Assembly: GCA_041395745.1 (NCBI GenBank)
Contig: JAWKZV010000001.1
Location: forward strand, 806,001-870,000
Direction: 5' to 3'
Source: Porticoccus sp041395745
GTDB lineage: Bacteria; Pseudomonadota; Gammaproteobacteria; Pseudomonadales; Porticoccaceae
Length of the DNA: 64,000 nt
Numbering within the stretch: the first letter of the stretch is position 1; each line of letters begins with the position of its first letter. The position numbers and the translations under genes were made by a program. The notes beneath the pieces were generated by a model. That model worked only from the letters and a program-made list of their open reading frames with translations, had not been told where the DNA came from and searched no databases. Of the stretch, positions 43,204 to 52,554 are shown one piece after another.

Positions 43204-45453
43204 TCAGGCCTCGTCCAGGCGATGGACATTGGTGATATTGGGAACCTGCCGCAGACGGGACATGGCCGTACTCAATTCATCGAAGCTCATGACTTCCACA
43301 GTAATTTCCATTCTCACCGAGACCCCCTTGCGACCTTGATCACTACGGGTGTTCATCGCCAGAACATTAAGACCGGTCTTGTCGAGAATGGTGGTGATGT
43401 CCCGCAACAGGCCAGCACGATCGTAGGACTCGATCAGGATGCGCACCGGATAGACCTGTTTCGGCTTACCTCCCCAGGACACTTCAAGGACACGCTCCGG
43501 TTCGGTGTTTTGCAGCCGTAACAAATTGCCGCAGTCCTTTCGGTGCACAGAGACACCACGTCCACCAGTTATGTAGCCACTGATCTGATCCCCGGGGATA
43601 GGGTTACAACAGCGGGCAATATGAGTAAGCAGGTTGCCCACCCCATAAATGTAGATGTCGGATTCTTCGTAGCGGCTTGCTTTAACAGGGGACTGTATAG
43701 CTGCGGTGATCCGCTTTTTACCCAGTTCCAGTTTCGCCAGGATGGCATTGAGCACTTGGGTAACACTGACATCGCCAGCCCCGATAGCGGCATACAGACC
43801 ATCGTCGCCATTTTTGTTGAACTTCTCTGCCAGCTGAACAATGTCGACCTGACCAATATTGAGCTGTCGCAGCTCTCGCTCCAGCAAAGCCTTCCCGGCT
43901 GCCGCATTTTTTTCGTGGTTCTGTTTGCGAAACCACTGCTGGACCTTGGCCCTGGCCCTGGTGGTATGCAGGTATCCCAAAGCCGGTGAAAGCCAGTCCC
44001 GACTCGGGGACTCGTGCTTGCTGGTGAGAACGGCTACCTGATCTGCGGTGTGCAGGGTTGAGTTCAGCGGCACGATACGGCCGTTGACCTTGGCACCCCG
44101 GCATCGGTGCCCTACTGAGGTGTGTACACGGTAGGCAAAGTCCAGAGGCGTGGCACCCACAGGCAGATCCACCACATGCCCCTCAGGAGTAAACACATAA
44201 ATCCGGTCGGTGGCGTTGTCTCGACTGAGCAATTCCTTGACCTGGTCATCCTCGATCTCTTCATGCCACTCCAGGACTTGACGCAGCCAGGCGATTTTTT
44301 CCTCATAGCTACGGGCAGTTGCCTTCAGGTCTGTACCCTTATAGCGCCAGTGGGAACAAACCCCGAATTCGGCCTCCTCATGCATGTCGTAGGTACGAAT
44401 CTGAACCTCTAATACCTTGCGATGGGGACCGATCACCGCCGTATGCAGGGAGCGGTAGCCGTTCTCTTTTGGGGTGGCAATATAATCATCAAACTCGTTT
44501 GGGATATTGCGCCAGTGGCTGTGGGCAATACCCAGCACCGTGTAACACTCGGCAACCGTCGGAACCAGTACTCGCACTGCGCGGATATCGTAAATCTGGG
44601 AGAAGCCCACATCCTTGCGGTGCATCTTTCGCCAGATGCTATAGATGTGCTTGGCACGACCGGCGATATCGGCCTTGATGCCCGCCTTTGCCAGTTCGCC
44701 GTGCAGGGTGTCGATGACCTCGTCGATGTAGCGCTGGCGGTCCAGGCGGCGCTCGTCCAGCAAGCGAGCGATACGCATGTACTCTTCCGGTTCCAGATAG
44801 CGGAATGCCAGATCTTCGAGCTCCCATTTCAGCTGACCGATACCCAAGCGGTGAGCGAGGGGTGCGTAGACATCAAAAATTTCCCGGGCCACCCGTTGGC
44901 GCTTCTCTTCCGTCGCTGTCTTCAGCGCCCGGATGGCACAGGTGCGCTCGGCGATCTTGATCAGGGCTACACGCACGTCATCAATGATCGAGACCAGCAT
45001 TTCCCTGACCTTGGCCGCCTGCTGGGCAGCTGCATGGCCAAATACTGTCCCTTCGCCATCAGCGCGCAGGGTACTTATGACCGCCATTTTGAGAACGCTT
45101 TCAATCAGGGTGGCAACATTGTCACCAAATTGCTTGCGGACAATGGCGAGATCGAGGCGGCGCTCCCTGACCACGCGGTAAAGAATCGCAGCAACCAGAC
45201 TATCGACATCGTAGAGGTGTAACTCGGCAAGAATTTCGGCCATTTCCAGGCCGGTTCGAAAACTGCTGACAGTCGGGGTCCAGCGTTCAGCGCCGGATTT
45301 TTCCTCGGCCTCCCGCGCCAGTTCACAGGCCCCCAGCAGGACATCACGGACATCGCGCTCCGTGACAATTTTTGCCAACAGGCTGTCTACCCATTGTTCG
45401 ATTTCAACCGCTCCCTGCTCCTGGACCGGATGATGATCTCTAACCTGAACCAT
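43204..45453 (-). CDS. relA: GTP pyrophosphokinase, (p)ppGpp synthetase RelA
   Basis: Ribosome-associated enzyme that makes (p)ppGpp in response to uncharged tRNA. The 749 residues show an N-terminal pseudo-hydrolase domain in which the HDxxED motif is lost (AAILYRVVRERRL near residue 85), so this is RelA and not SpoT; the synthetase domain with YDIRAVRVLV near residue 290 and GYRSLHTAVIGPHRKVLEVQIRT; a TGS domain (IYVFTPEGHVVDLPVGATPLDFAY near residue 415); and a C-terminal ACT domain. mazG follows one base later. cysM lies upstream on the same strand, but the rlmD gene often found beside relA is not here. Confidence 0.98.
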   Translation of the reverse strand: MVQVRDHHPVQEQGAVEIEQWVDSLLAKIVTERDVRDVLLGACELAREAEEKSGAERWTPTVSSFRTGLEMAEILAELHLYDVDSLVAAILYRVVRERRLDLAIVRKQFGDNVATLIESVLKMAVISTLRADGEGTVFGHAAAQQAAKVREMLVSIIDDVRVALIKIAERTCAIRALKTATEEKRQRVAREIFDVYAPLAHRLGIGQLKWELEDLAFRYLEPEEYMRIARLLDERRLDRQRYIDEVIDTLHGELAKAGIKADIAGRAKHIYSIWRKMHRKDVGFSQIYDIRAVRVLVPTVAECYTVLGIAHSHWRNIPNEFDDYIATPKENGYRSLHTAVIGPHRKVLEVQIRTYDMHEEAEFGVCSHWRYKGTDLKATARSYEEKIAWLRQVLEWHEEIEDDQVKELLSRDNATDRIYVFTPEGHVVDLPVGATPLDFAYRVHTSVGHRCRGAKVNGRIVPLNSTLHTADQVAVLTSKHESPSRDWLSPALGYLHTTRARAKVQQWFRKQNHEKNAAAGKALLERELRQLNIGQVDIVQLAEKFNKNGDDGLYAAIGAGDVSVTQVLNAILAKLELGKKRITAAIQSPVKASRYEESDIYIYGVGNLLTHIARCCNPIPGDQISGYITGGRGVSVHRKDCGNLLRLQNTEPERVLEVSWGGKPKQVYPVRILIESYDRAGLLRDITTILDKTGLNVLAMNTRSDQGRKGVSVRMEITVEVMSFDELSTAMSRLRQVPNITNVHRLDEA

Positions 45454-45559
45454 AGCTGACTCTCGTTATCGACTAGCCCTGTAGAACAGAACGGCTTGGA
45501 AGCAGTAACAACGGGTCAGCTTACCGCCGCCCGAAATGCTCTGCAACTGAACTGGCACT

Positions 45560-46453
45560 TTAGTCAGACTGAAACAGACCAGAGGAGAGATAGCGGTCGC
45601 CGCGATCACAAATTATCGCGACAATGACGGCGTTTGCGACTTCGGCTGACAAACGTAGGGCGCCGGCTACAGCCCCGCCGGAAGAGACACCACAAAAGAT
45701 GCCTTCCCGTCGTGCCAGGTCCCGCATACAGTCCTCTGCTTCCTGCTGGCCTATATCGAGTACCCGGTCGACCCGGTTGGCATCAAAAATTTCCGGCAAA
45801 TATTCCTTTGGCCAGCGACGTATGCCGGGAATTGCAGAACCCTCCATGGGTTGCAGTCCCACAATCTGTATGGCCGGATTCTGCTCCTTGAGAAAGCGGG
45901 AAACCCCCATGATCGTACCCGTCGTTCCCATGGAGCTGACGAAATGAGTGATTCTGTGTTGGCTCTGACGCCAGATTTCCGGGCCGGTATGTTCATAATG
46001 AGCCAGTGGATTGTCAGGGTTGGCAAATTGATCCAGCACGATGCCCTTGCCCTCAGCCTCCATAGCCTTTGCCAGGTCACGTGCACCTTCCATGCTCTGC
46101 TCCCGACTGACCAGAATCAGTTCCGCACCGTAGGCCCGCATAGCGGCCTTGCGCTCATCAGTGCTGTTTTCCGGCATGATCAGGATCATCCGGTAGCCCT
46201 TGATTGCCGCAGCCATCGCCAGTGCAATCCCGGTATTACCGGAAGTCGCTTCGATCAGGGTATCACCCGGTTTGATCCGCCCCCGCGCCTCGGCGTGCTG
46301 AATCATGCTCATGGCCGGTCGATCCTTTACAGATCCCGCAGGATTGTTGCCTTCCAGCTTCACGAGAATAGTGTTGCTGGTATTTCCAGGCAGGCGCTGC
46401 AATCTCACCAGCGGCGTTTCACCAATACAGGACTCAATGGTTGGGTAAGTCAT
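45560..46453 (-). CDS. cysM: cysteine synthase B
   Basis: PLP enzyme that makes cysteine from O-acetylserine and sulfide (CysM types can also use thiosulfate). From ATG 46453 the protein is 297 residues. The PLP lysine is in NNPAGSVKDRPAMSMI near residue 43, the phosphate/substrate loop TSGNTGIALAMAAAIKG near residue 72, and SSMGTTGTIMGVSRF and CGVSSGGAVAGALR follow. The family start is MTYPTIESCIGETPLVRL; GAGAA lies upstream, and ATG 46456 would add one Met. It is 106 bases upstream of relA on the same strand. Confidence 0.95.
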   Translation of the reverse strand: MTYPTIESCIGETPLVRLQRLPGNTSNTILVKLEGNNPAGSVKDRPAMSMIQHAEARGRIKPGDTLIEATSGNTGIALAMAAAIKGYRMILIMPENSTDERKAAMRAYGAELILVSREQSMEGARDLAKAMEAEGKGIVLDQFANPDNPLAHYEHTGPEIWRQSQHRITHFVSSMGTTGTIMGVSRFLKEQNPAIQIVGLQPMEGSAIPGIRRWPKEYLPEIFDANRVDRVLDIGQQEAEDCMRDLARREGIFCGVSSGGAVAGALRLSAEVANAVIVAIICDRGDRYLSSGLFQSD

Positions 46454-46647
46454 CATTTTCTCAACAACATGCCGCGGCACAGGAGAACTACCTGTCCGCA
46501 GGTAATCTGGCGCGGCAAGACCGCAGTTTGGCGCTATTCTAGCTAGGCGTAGGAAGGTTGTCTCTCCGGAACGGCCTACTAAAAAGAAGGTTTCTGTATA
46601 ACAAGCTGTCGAGCGGTTATTGATCAGCCACTGTAACCGCTAGCCAA

Positions 46648-47028
46648 TCAGCGGTGTTTTGAGAGTACAACAAAGGCAAGGGCATATTCCTGTTCATCGG
46701 AGAGGCTCAATAACGCCTCGTCAGCGCGAAGCTCTTCCATAAGACTTTGGGCCGCACCGCCCAGGATGAAATATGGCGCGCCCGCCTCATTATTGGCCAC
46801 TTCCATATCCTGCCAAGAGACTTTCCCGATACCGGTACCCAGGGCCTTTACCAGCGCCTCCTTGGCCGCAAAACGTTTGGCCAGGTATGCAGGGGGGTTA
46901 CTGTGCTGATCGAATCTCAGCAGCTCCCTCGGGCATAGAATGCGTTGAGCAAAGCTTCGTCCGTGGCGTTCCAGAACACCACGGATACGGGCGATTTCAA
47001 CAATATCAGTACCGATAGCGACGATCAT
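46648..47028 (-). CDS. acpS: holo-[acyl-carrier-protein] synthase
   Basis: Transfers 4'-phosphopantetheine from CoA to acyl carrier protein. The 126 residues start MIVAIGTDIVEIARI with the Mg2+-binding Asp8, and KRFAAKEALVKALGTGIG near residue 52 gives the second metal ligand. Its ATG overlaps the recO TGA by four bases, so they are coupled. In most gammaproteobacteria pdxJ lies between recO and acpS; here there is no room for it. acpS is the last gene of the long leftward run that starts at rpoE. Confidence 0.95.
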   Translation of the reverse strand: MIVAIGTDIVEIARIRGVLERHGRSFAQRILCPRELLRFDQHSNPPAYLAKRFAAKEALVKALGTGIGKVSWQDMEVANNEAGAPYFILGGAAQSLMEELRADEALLSLSDEQEYALAFVVLSKHR

Positions 47029-47768
47029 GGCTGTTCCTGCTGGGAGGGCGTCCTGCGGACGAAAAGTGCCCTGCTGCTGAGAGGTTTATCACCTAGCAAG
47101 TGCTGAATGGCGAGCCTCATCAGGCGCTTCGCGGCCCTGGCCACCTGGGGATCGTCATAAGACCCTGCTTCGACAGCCAGCAATTCGCTCCCCAGAAACC
47201 AATTGGGTTGGGATTTTTCTATTGCCGAAGACAACCTTGTACTAACCCCGGAGATCGGATCAAACCAGTACCATTCTTCCGGAGAAAGTTCGACACCCTC
47301 CTCTGCGGTATGACCCAGAGCCAGTCCATACCCGACTTCGTCCAATAGAATCCGCTCGAAACGGCGTAAGGCCGGTTCAATCTGCCCCTCTTCCGACATG
47401 GAAGCGATTGTCTCAAGATAATGGTCAAACAGCGCATCATGAGGATCATGATCAGCGAGAAGCCGCAGGATCAGTTCATTGAGATAGAAACCGCTGTAGA
47501 GATAATCGCCACGCAACGTCAACGGTCGGCCCGAAGGCTCGGCGACCACCAGGGTTTTCAAGTCACCTTTTCCAGTCCAGCTGGCAATCAGGGGAACAAA
47601 GGGCTCAAGAACACGGCTGCCCGTTTTCTGCCGTCTGAAACCGCGGGCCACCACCCGCAGACGGCCGTAATGACGGGTAAACATATCCACCAGCTGGCTG
47701 GTTTCGCGATATGGGCGGGCATGAAGAACAAACGCCGGTTCACTGTCTACGCGAATAGCAGTTACCAC
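47025..47768 (-). CDS. recO: DNA repair protein RecO
   Basis: Mediator that helps load RecA onto SSB-coated DNA with RecR. The 247 residues start with the OB-fold domain (FVLHARPYRETSQLVDMFTRHYGRLRVVARGFRRQK near residue 12), followed by the helical domain (YSGFYLNELILRLLADHDPHDALFDHY near residue 90). The start is GTG 47768 with GGAG about ten bases upstream. It follows era after a 99-base gap, wider than usual, and is coupled to acpS. Confidence 0.94.
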   Translation of the reverse strand: MVTAIRVDSEPAFVLHARPYRETSQLVDMFTRHYGRLRVVARGFRRQKTGSRVLEPFVPLIASWTGKGDLKTLVVAEPSGRPLTLRGDYLYSGFYLNELILRLLADHDPHDALFDHYLETIASMSEEGQIEPALRRFERILLDEVGYGLALGHTAEEGVELSPEEWYWFDPISGVSTRLSSAIEKSQPNWFLGSELLAVEAGSYDDPQVARAAKRLMRLAIQHLLGDKPLSSRALFVRRTPSQQEQP

Positions 47769-47867
47769 TCATCCGCTCTCCACCGGGCAAACAGGAAATA
47801 CTGGGAACGCCGGCAACCAACATTCAATGACTCACCCTTCTTCAATGAAAACAGGTGTGATGCCTTG

Positions 47868-48767
47868 TTAGTCATCGTAACCCAGGCTTCGCAGGGCTCG
47901 CTCATCATCGGACCAGCCACGACGCACTTTGACCCACAGGTTTAACATGACCTTGGATTCCAGCAGTTTCTCCATGTCCAGTCGCGCCTGTTGGCCGATT
48001 TTCTTCAAACGGGTGCCTTTATCGCCAATGATGATTTTTTTCTGGCCGTCACGCTCCACGAGAATCAGGGCACTGATGTGGCACACTTTGCCCTGATATT
48101 TAAATTCTTCAATTTCCACGGCCACCTCATAGGGCAGCTCTGCCCCCAACTGCCGGGTAATTTTTTCACGGACAATCTCTGCCACCAGATAGCGCTGGGT
48201 GCGATCAGTGACCTGGTCTTCAGGATAGTAGTGAATGCCCGCCGGAATATGCTTGAGAATAGCTTCTTCAAGCTCATTGAGCTTCTGGCCATGAAGTGCG
48301 GAAACGGGGATCAGCGCCGCTTCGGGAAACATACCTGCCAGCCGTTGCAACTGGGGCAACAGGTCCGCCTTGGATTCCAGGCGATCAACCTTGTTGATAG
48401 CGATGATCAGTGGGGCACCACTACGGGCAATTTCACTGGCAACACGTTCATCCGCCTCGGTCCACACCGTGCGGTCGACGACAAAGACCACCACGTCCAC
48501 ATCGCGGATGGCCGTTTCGGCCGCCCTATTCATGAAACGGTTGATGGCCTTATCCTGGTTTGTGTGTAAACCGGGAGTGTCCACAAATATCAGCTGTACA
48601 TCACCCTCGGTCTTGATTCCCAGGGTATTTTGCCTCGTGGTCTGAGGCTTGCGGGAGGTGATGCTGATTTTCTGGCCGAGCAGATGGTTGAGGAGCGTGG
48701 ATTTCCCCACGTTGGGGCGACCGACGATGGCCACGTAACCAGAGCGGGTCGGTTGTTCTTCTGTCAC
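47868..48767 (-). CDS. era: GTPase Era
   Basis: GTPase that binds the 3' end of 16S rRNA and assists 30S assembly. The 299 residues have G1 GRPNVGKSTLLNH near residue 17, G3 DTPGLHTNQDKAIN near residue 64, G4 NKVDRLE near residue 123, and a C-terminal KH domain with HISALILVERDGQKKIIIGDKG near residue 235. It starts with GTG 48767, overlapping the rnc stop by four bases (GTGA), the standard rnc-era coupling. Confidence 0.98.
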   Translation of the reverse strand: MTEEQPTRSGYVAIVGRPNVGKSTLLNHLLGQKISITSRKPQTTRQNTLGIKTEGDVQLIFVDTPGLHTNQDKAINRFMNRAAETAIRDVDVVVFVVDRTVWTEADERVASEIARSGAPLIIAINKVDRLESKADLLPQLQRLAGMFPEAALIPVSALHGQKLNELEEAILKHIPAGIHYYPEDQVTDRTQRYLVAEIVREKITRQLGAELPYEVAVEIEEFKYQGKVCHISALILVERDGQKKIIIGDKGTRLKKIGQQARLDMEKLLESKVMLNLWVKVRRGWSDDERALRSLGYDD

Positions 48768-49435
48768 TGTTGTAATCCTGACAAGGCGGCAGCTGCCGCT
48801 AACTTTTCCGCAGCGCGCCTGCTGCTGCCTTCACCACGGGTTGGTGTGCACAAACCATCGACCGAACACTCGACGGTGAAGTGCTGGTCATGGGCTTCAC
48901 CTGAAACTTCTATTATCTCGTAAACGGGTAATGGTCGACCCCGAGCCTGGAGAAATTCCTGCAACTGGGTCTTCGGGTCCTTGAGACTGGTTTCAGAGAG
49001 ATTGTCCAGGCGGCTGGCAAACCACTCGAGTACCGTACTTTCACAGTGTGTCATACCGCCGTCGAGATAGATGGCGCCAATAATCGCCTCCACTGCATCA
49101 GCAAGTATGGAATCACGACGTTGCCCACCACTCTTTTTTTCACCACCGCCCAATTTGAGATGATCACCTAATCCCAGCTCGCGGGCGATAACCGCCAGTG
49201 TAGTGCCCTTTACCAGGCTGGCGCGATAGCGACTCAGGTCGCCCTCGCTGGTGTCCGGCAAGCGCTGGTAGATGGCATGGCCGATGATGAAATTGAGCGC
49301 CGCATCGCCGAGAAACTCCAGTCGCTCATTATTTGCGGCACCGTAGCTGCGATGGGTCAGAGCGAGATCAAGCAGGGCCTGATCGTTGAATTGATAGCCT
49401 ATTCGTTTGAGCAATCGCTGTCTATTGATGTCCAC
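48764..49435 (-). CDS. rnc: ribonuclease III
   Basis: Cuts double-stranded RNA, including the rRNA precursor. The 223 residues comprise the catalytic domain with signature NERLEFLGDAALNFIIG near residue 37 and the second acidic cluster DAVEAIIGAIYLDGG near residue 112, then a dsRNA-binding domain (DPKTQLQEFLQARGRPLPVYEI near residue 153 to the GEGSSRRAAEKLAA end). It lies between the DUF4845 gene (21-base gap) and era, the conserved order. Confidence 0.98.
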   Translation of the reverse strand: MDINRQRLLKRIGYQFNDQALLDLALTHRSYGAANNERLEFLGDAALNFIIGHAIYQRLPDTSEGDLSRYRASLVKGTTLAVIARELGLGDHLKLGGGEKKSGGQRRDSILADAVEAIIGAIYLDGGMTHCESTVLEWFASRLDNLSETSLKDPKTQLQEFLQARGRPLPVYEIIEVSGEAHDQHFTVECSVDGLCTPTRGEGSSRRAAEKLAAAAALSGLQQ

Positions 49436-49456
49436 CCGGTGTTCGCGGCCTGATGA

Positions 49457-49822
49457 TTATTTCGAGCTGTCGTAGCTGTTGTTAAAACGGACCACCACAT
49501 CCACGTTGGCGATAAAATTGACTCTTTTTTCGTAATTGAGAGTCACCAGCGTGCGGGTTTTCTCACGTTCAATCTTGATGTCCTTCATATCGATATCACG
49601 AACATTATTAATATCGAAAAAATCACCCAGTTTCCGGCGAACCTGAGAGTCTGTCATGGTGTGAATATTCTCTTCTGCCAGCGAATCTATTGCGGCTTTG
49701 ACAAATGAGTTGTCCAGGTAAAGCGGACCCACCTTGAGAGCAGCGGTAAGAAAAAAACCAACCACTGCCAGCGTTACCAATGCGCCAAGAACTGAGATAC
49801 CCCGTTGTGTGCGTTGTTTCAT
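49457..49822 (-). CDS. DUF4845 domain membrane protein
   Basis: Function unknown. The 121-residue product has one N-terminal membrane segment (GISVLGALVTLAVVGFFLTAAL, residues 9-30) followed by a small extracytoplasmic domain. The RGISVLG start resembles type IV pilin-like N-termini, but no prepilin cleavage glycine/Glu5 pattern is clear. It occurs between lepB and rnc in many pseudomonads and their relatives, and this position is the main reason for the family call. Gaps are 31 bases to lepB and 21 to rnc. Confidence 0.85.
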   Translation of the reverse strand: MKQRTQRGISVLGALVTLAVVGFFLTAALKVGPLYLDNSFVKAAIDSLAEENIHTMTDSQVRRKLGDFFDINNVRDIDMKDIKIEREKTRTLVTLNYEKRVNFIANVDVVVRFNNSYDSSK

Positions 49823-49853
49823 CTGTACATCTCCCCTATGGACTGACGAAGAA

Positions 49854-50606
49854 CTATTGGATTTTGCCGATGCGTTCGAAACTCGGCAAGCTGCCGAGGG
49901 ATTGCCAATGCATCCAGATTACCACCGCTTTACCGACGATATTTTTCTCCGGCACAGGTCCCCAGACACGACTATCGCTACTGTTGTCCCTGTTATCCCC
50001 CATCATGAAGTATTGCCCCTCAGGAACAACATAGGAGAAATTTCGCCCCAGGGGGCCGGGAACTTTGCTTTTTTGTATGCGGTGAAGCACATCCCCTAGT
50101 TGTTCATCCTTGAATTCAAAACGGGTATCTGCTGGAACGGCTGTCACATTTAATTGTTCCGCAGGCTCGCCATTGACGAACAATTGGTTATTCATAACCC
50201 GGATTTCATCGCCAGGCAACCCGATCACTCTTTTGATGAAATAGCGATCGTCTTCTGGTGGGAAAAATACCATCACATCCCCTCTCTTGGGTTCGTTGAG
50301 AGGAATCACCTTGGTACCAGTGATCGGCAAACGCACACCATAGGTGTACTTGTTGACCAGAATAAAATCACCCACCTTCAGGGTGGGGATCATGGAACCC
50401 GAAGGAATCTGAAAGGGTTCAAAAAGAAAAGAACGCAGGACAAAAACCAACAGCAATACAGGAAAGAAGGACCCGCTGTATTCAATCCAGGTGGGGACTG
50501 GCTCATCTGCGCCGCGCTGTTTTGCCAGATAGAACCTGTCAACGACCCAGACGATGCCGGACACCAATACCAGAATGAATAATATAAGTGGAAAATCAAT
50601 ATCCAT
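49854..50606 (-). CDS. lepB: signal peptidase I
   Basis: Inner-membrane peptidase that removes signal peptides during Sec and Tat export. The 250 residues have two N-terminal membrane segments (FPLILFILVLVSGIVWVVD and SFFPVLLLVFVLRSFLF), the nucleophile serine in PSGSMIPTLKVGD near residue 72, and the catalytic lysine in FIKRVIGLPGD near residue 127, with GDNRDNSSDSR near residue 205. It is shorter than E. coli LepB because of a reduced second periplasmic domain, which is common in this group. It follows lepA by nine bases. Confidence 0.97.
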   Translation of the reverse strand: MDIDFPLILFILVLVSGIVWVVDRFYLAKQRGADEPVPTWIEYSGSFFPVLLLVFVLRSFLFEPFQIPSGSMIPTLKVGDFILVNKYTYGVRLPITGTKVIPLNEPKRGDVMVFFPPEDDRYFIKRVIGLPGDEIRVMNNQLFVNGEPAEQLNVTAVPADTRFEFKDEQLGDVLHRIQKSKVPGPLGRNFSYVVPEGQYFMMGDNRDNSSDSRVWGPVPEKNIVGKAVVIWMHWQSLGSLPSFERIGKIQ

Positions 50607-50615
50607 TAAATGGCC

Positions 50616-52415
50616 TCAACTATCGGTTTTCAGCACGGCCAGGAAGGCCTCCTGCGGAATTTCCACGCTACCGACCTGCTTCATGCGTTTCTTGCCTTCT
50701 TTCTGCTTCTCGAGCAGTTTTTTCTTGCGGGTTACGTCACCACCATAACATTTGGCAGTAACGTTTTTGCGCAGGGCTTTAACCGTGGTTCGGGCAATAA
50801 TGTGGCCGCCGATAGCGGCCTGGATTGCCACATCGAACATTTGTCGCGGAATCAGCTCGCGCATTTTTTCAGTGAGCTGGCGCCCCTTGAACTGCGCATT
50901 GCCGCGGTGAACGATCAATGCCAATGCATCCACCTTATCGCCATTAATAAGCACGTCAAGCCTTACAAGGGGCGCTGGCTGGAAACGAGTGAAAGTGTAA
51001 TCCAGCGAAGCAAAACCCCGGCTGACGGATTTCAGGCGATCGAAGAAATCCATCACCACTTCACTCATGGGCAATTCGTAACTCAGGGAAACCTGACCAC
51101 CCACAAACTGCATATCTTTCTGGATACCGCGCTTTTCTACACACAGGGTAATGACATTGCCAAGATAGTCCTTCGGCACCAGGATATTAGCTTCGCACAG
51201 GGGTTCGCGCATTTCTGCGACATAGGCGGGATCAGGCAGGTCTGATGGGTTGGAAATATGAACCACTGAACCGTCGGTTTTCAACACTTCGTAAACCACT
51301 GTCGGTGCTGTGGTGATCAGATCCAGATCGTATTCCCGCTCCAGGCGCTCCTGGATGATCTCCATGTGCAGCATACCCAGGAAGCCACAGCGGAATCCGA
51401 AGCCAAGGGCATCGGAACTTTCCGGCTCATAAAACAGCGAGGCGTCGTTCAGGGTCAGCTTAGCCAGTGCGTCGCGGAAGTCCTCAAAATCATCAGAACT
51501 AATCGGGAACATACCCGCGTAAACCTGGGGCTTTACCCGCTGAAAACCAGGCAGGGCCGGGACGTCCGGCGTGTTGTTGTGAGTAAAGGTATCCCCCACC
51601 GGAGCGCCATGGATATCCTTAATACCGGCAACCACGAATCCCACTTCACCGGCACGGAGAACACCTGTCTCCTTGCGCTTCGGCGTGAATACACCGACAT
51701 TGTCCACCACATGGGCTTTGCCGATGGATTTTGCCAATATTTTGTCTTTTACCTTGAGAGTGCCCTGGGTAACCCTAACCAACGAAACAACACCCAGGTA
51801 ATTATCAAACCAGGAATCAATGATCAGTGCCTGCAGGGGAGCATCCACATCGCCCACAGGCGCGGGAATCTTGGCCACCAGCTCTTCGAGAATATCATCG
51901 ATACCCAGCCCGGTTTTAGCACTGCAACGAACGGCATCGTGGGCATCAAGACCGATAATATCCTCAATTTCCGCAATCACTTTCTCCGGATCAGCCTGGG
52001 GCAAATCCATTTTATTGAGGACAGGAATCACCTCCAGCCCCTGTGCAATCGCGGTGTAGCAGTTAGCCACAGATTGCGCTTCAACCCCCTGTCCTGCATC
52101 CACTACCAGCAGCGCACCTTCGCAGGCGGCCAGTGATCGTGACACTTCATAGGAAAAGTCCACATGCCCTGGCGTGTCGATGAAGTTCAGTTGATAGGTT
52201 TTGCCATCCCGCGCAGTGTAGTCCAACGTCACACTCTGGGCCTTGATAGTAATGCCACGCTCGCGCTCGATATCCATGGAATCGAGCACCTGCTCGGCCA
52301 TTTCACGTTCTGTCAGCCCGCCACAAACCTGAATAAAGCGGTCGGCGATGGTGGATTTACCGTGGTCAATATGGGCGATGATGGAAAAATTTCTGATGTG
52401 ACTAAGATCTGACAC
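50616..52415 (-). CDS. lepA: elongation factor 4 (LepA) GTPase
   Basis: Ribosomal GTPase that aids initiation and recovery from stalled or mistranslocated states. The 599 residues show G1 AHIDHGKSTIADRF near residue 14, G3 DTPGHVDFSYEVSRS near residue 80, NKMDLPQADP near residue 134, then EF-G-like domains and the LepA-specific C-terminal domain (KCYGGDVTRKKKLLEKQKEGKKRMK near residue 560). The start is GTG 52415. The 139-base gap to the upstream protease gene may hold a promoter; otherwise it is part of the rpoE-to-acpS run. Confidence 0.98.
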   Translation of the reverse strand: MSDLSHIRNFSIIAHIDHGKSTIADRFIQVCGGLTEREMAEQVLDSMDIERERGITIKAQSVTLDYTARDGKTYQLNFIDTPGHVDFSYEVSRSLAACEGALLVVDAGQGVEAQSVANCYTAIAQGLEVIPVLNKMDLPQADPEKVIAEIEDIIGLDAHDAVRCSAKTGLGIDDILEELVAKIPAPVGDVDAPLQALIIDSWFDNYLGVVSLVRVTQGTLKVKDKILAKSIGKAHVVDNVGVFTPKRKETGVLRAGEVGFVVAGIKDIHGAPVGDTFTHNNTPDVPALPGFQRVKPQVYAGMFPISSDDFEDFRDALAKLTLNDASLFYEPESSDALGFGFRCGFLGMLHMEIIQERLEREYDLDLITTAPTVVYEVLKTDGSVVHISNPSDLPDPAYVAEMREPLCEANILVPKDYLGNVITLCVEKRGIQKDMQFVGGQVSLSYELPMSEVVMDFFDRLKSVSRGFASLDYTFTRFQPAPLVRLDVLINGDKVDALALIVHRGNAQFKGRQLTEKMRELIPRQMFDVAIQAAIGGHIIARTTVKALRKNVTAKCYGGDVTRKKKLLEKQKEGKKRMKQVGSVEIPQEAFLAVLKTDS

Positions 52416-52554
52416 AGCTACGCATTCTGCTAGGAGACAGGGATTGTCTGGGGTTGATTTCAGGCCGTGCAGTCTAGCGTATTTGCCCGGAACACGCCAC
52501 GAATTGCTTGAACCTCAGTTGCCCGCCACAACCGAGACAGACAGCAGTTGGAGC

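Noticed and set aside
46612..46641. Inverted repeat AGCGGTTA/TAACCGCT after acpS as a terminator
   Set aside because: The loop is 14 bases and no U-tract follows on the acpS strand; too weak to call.
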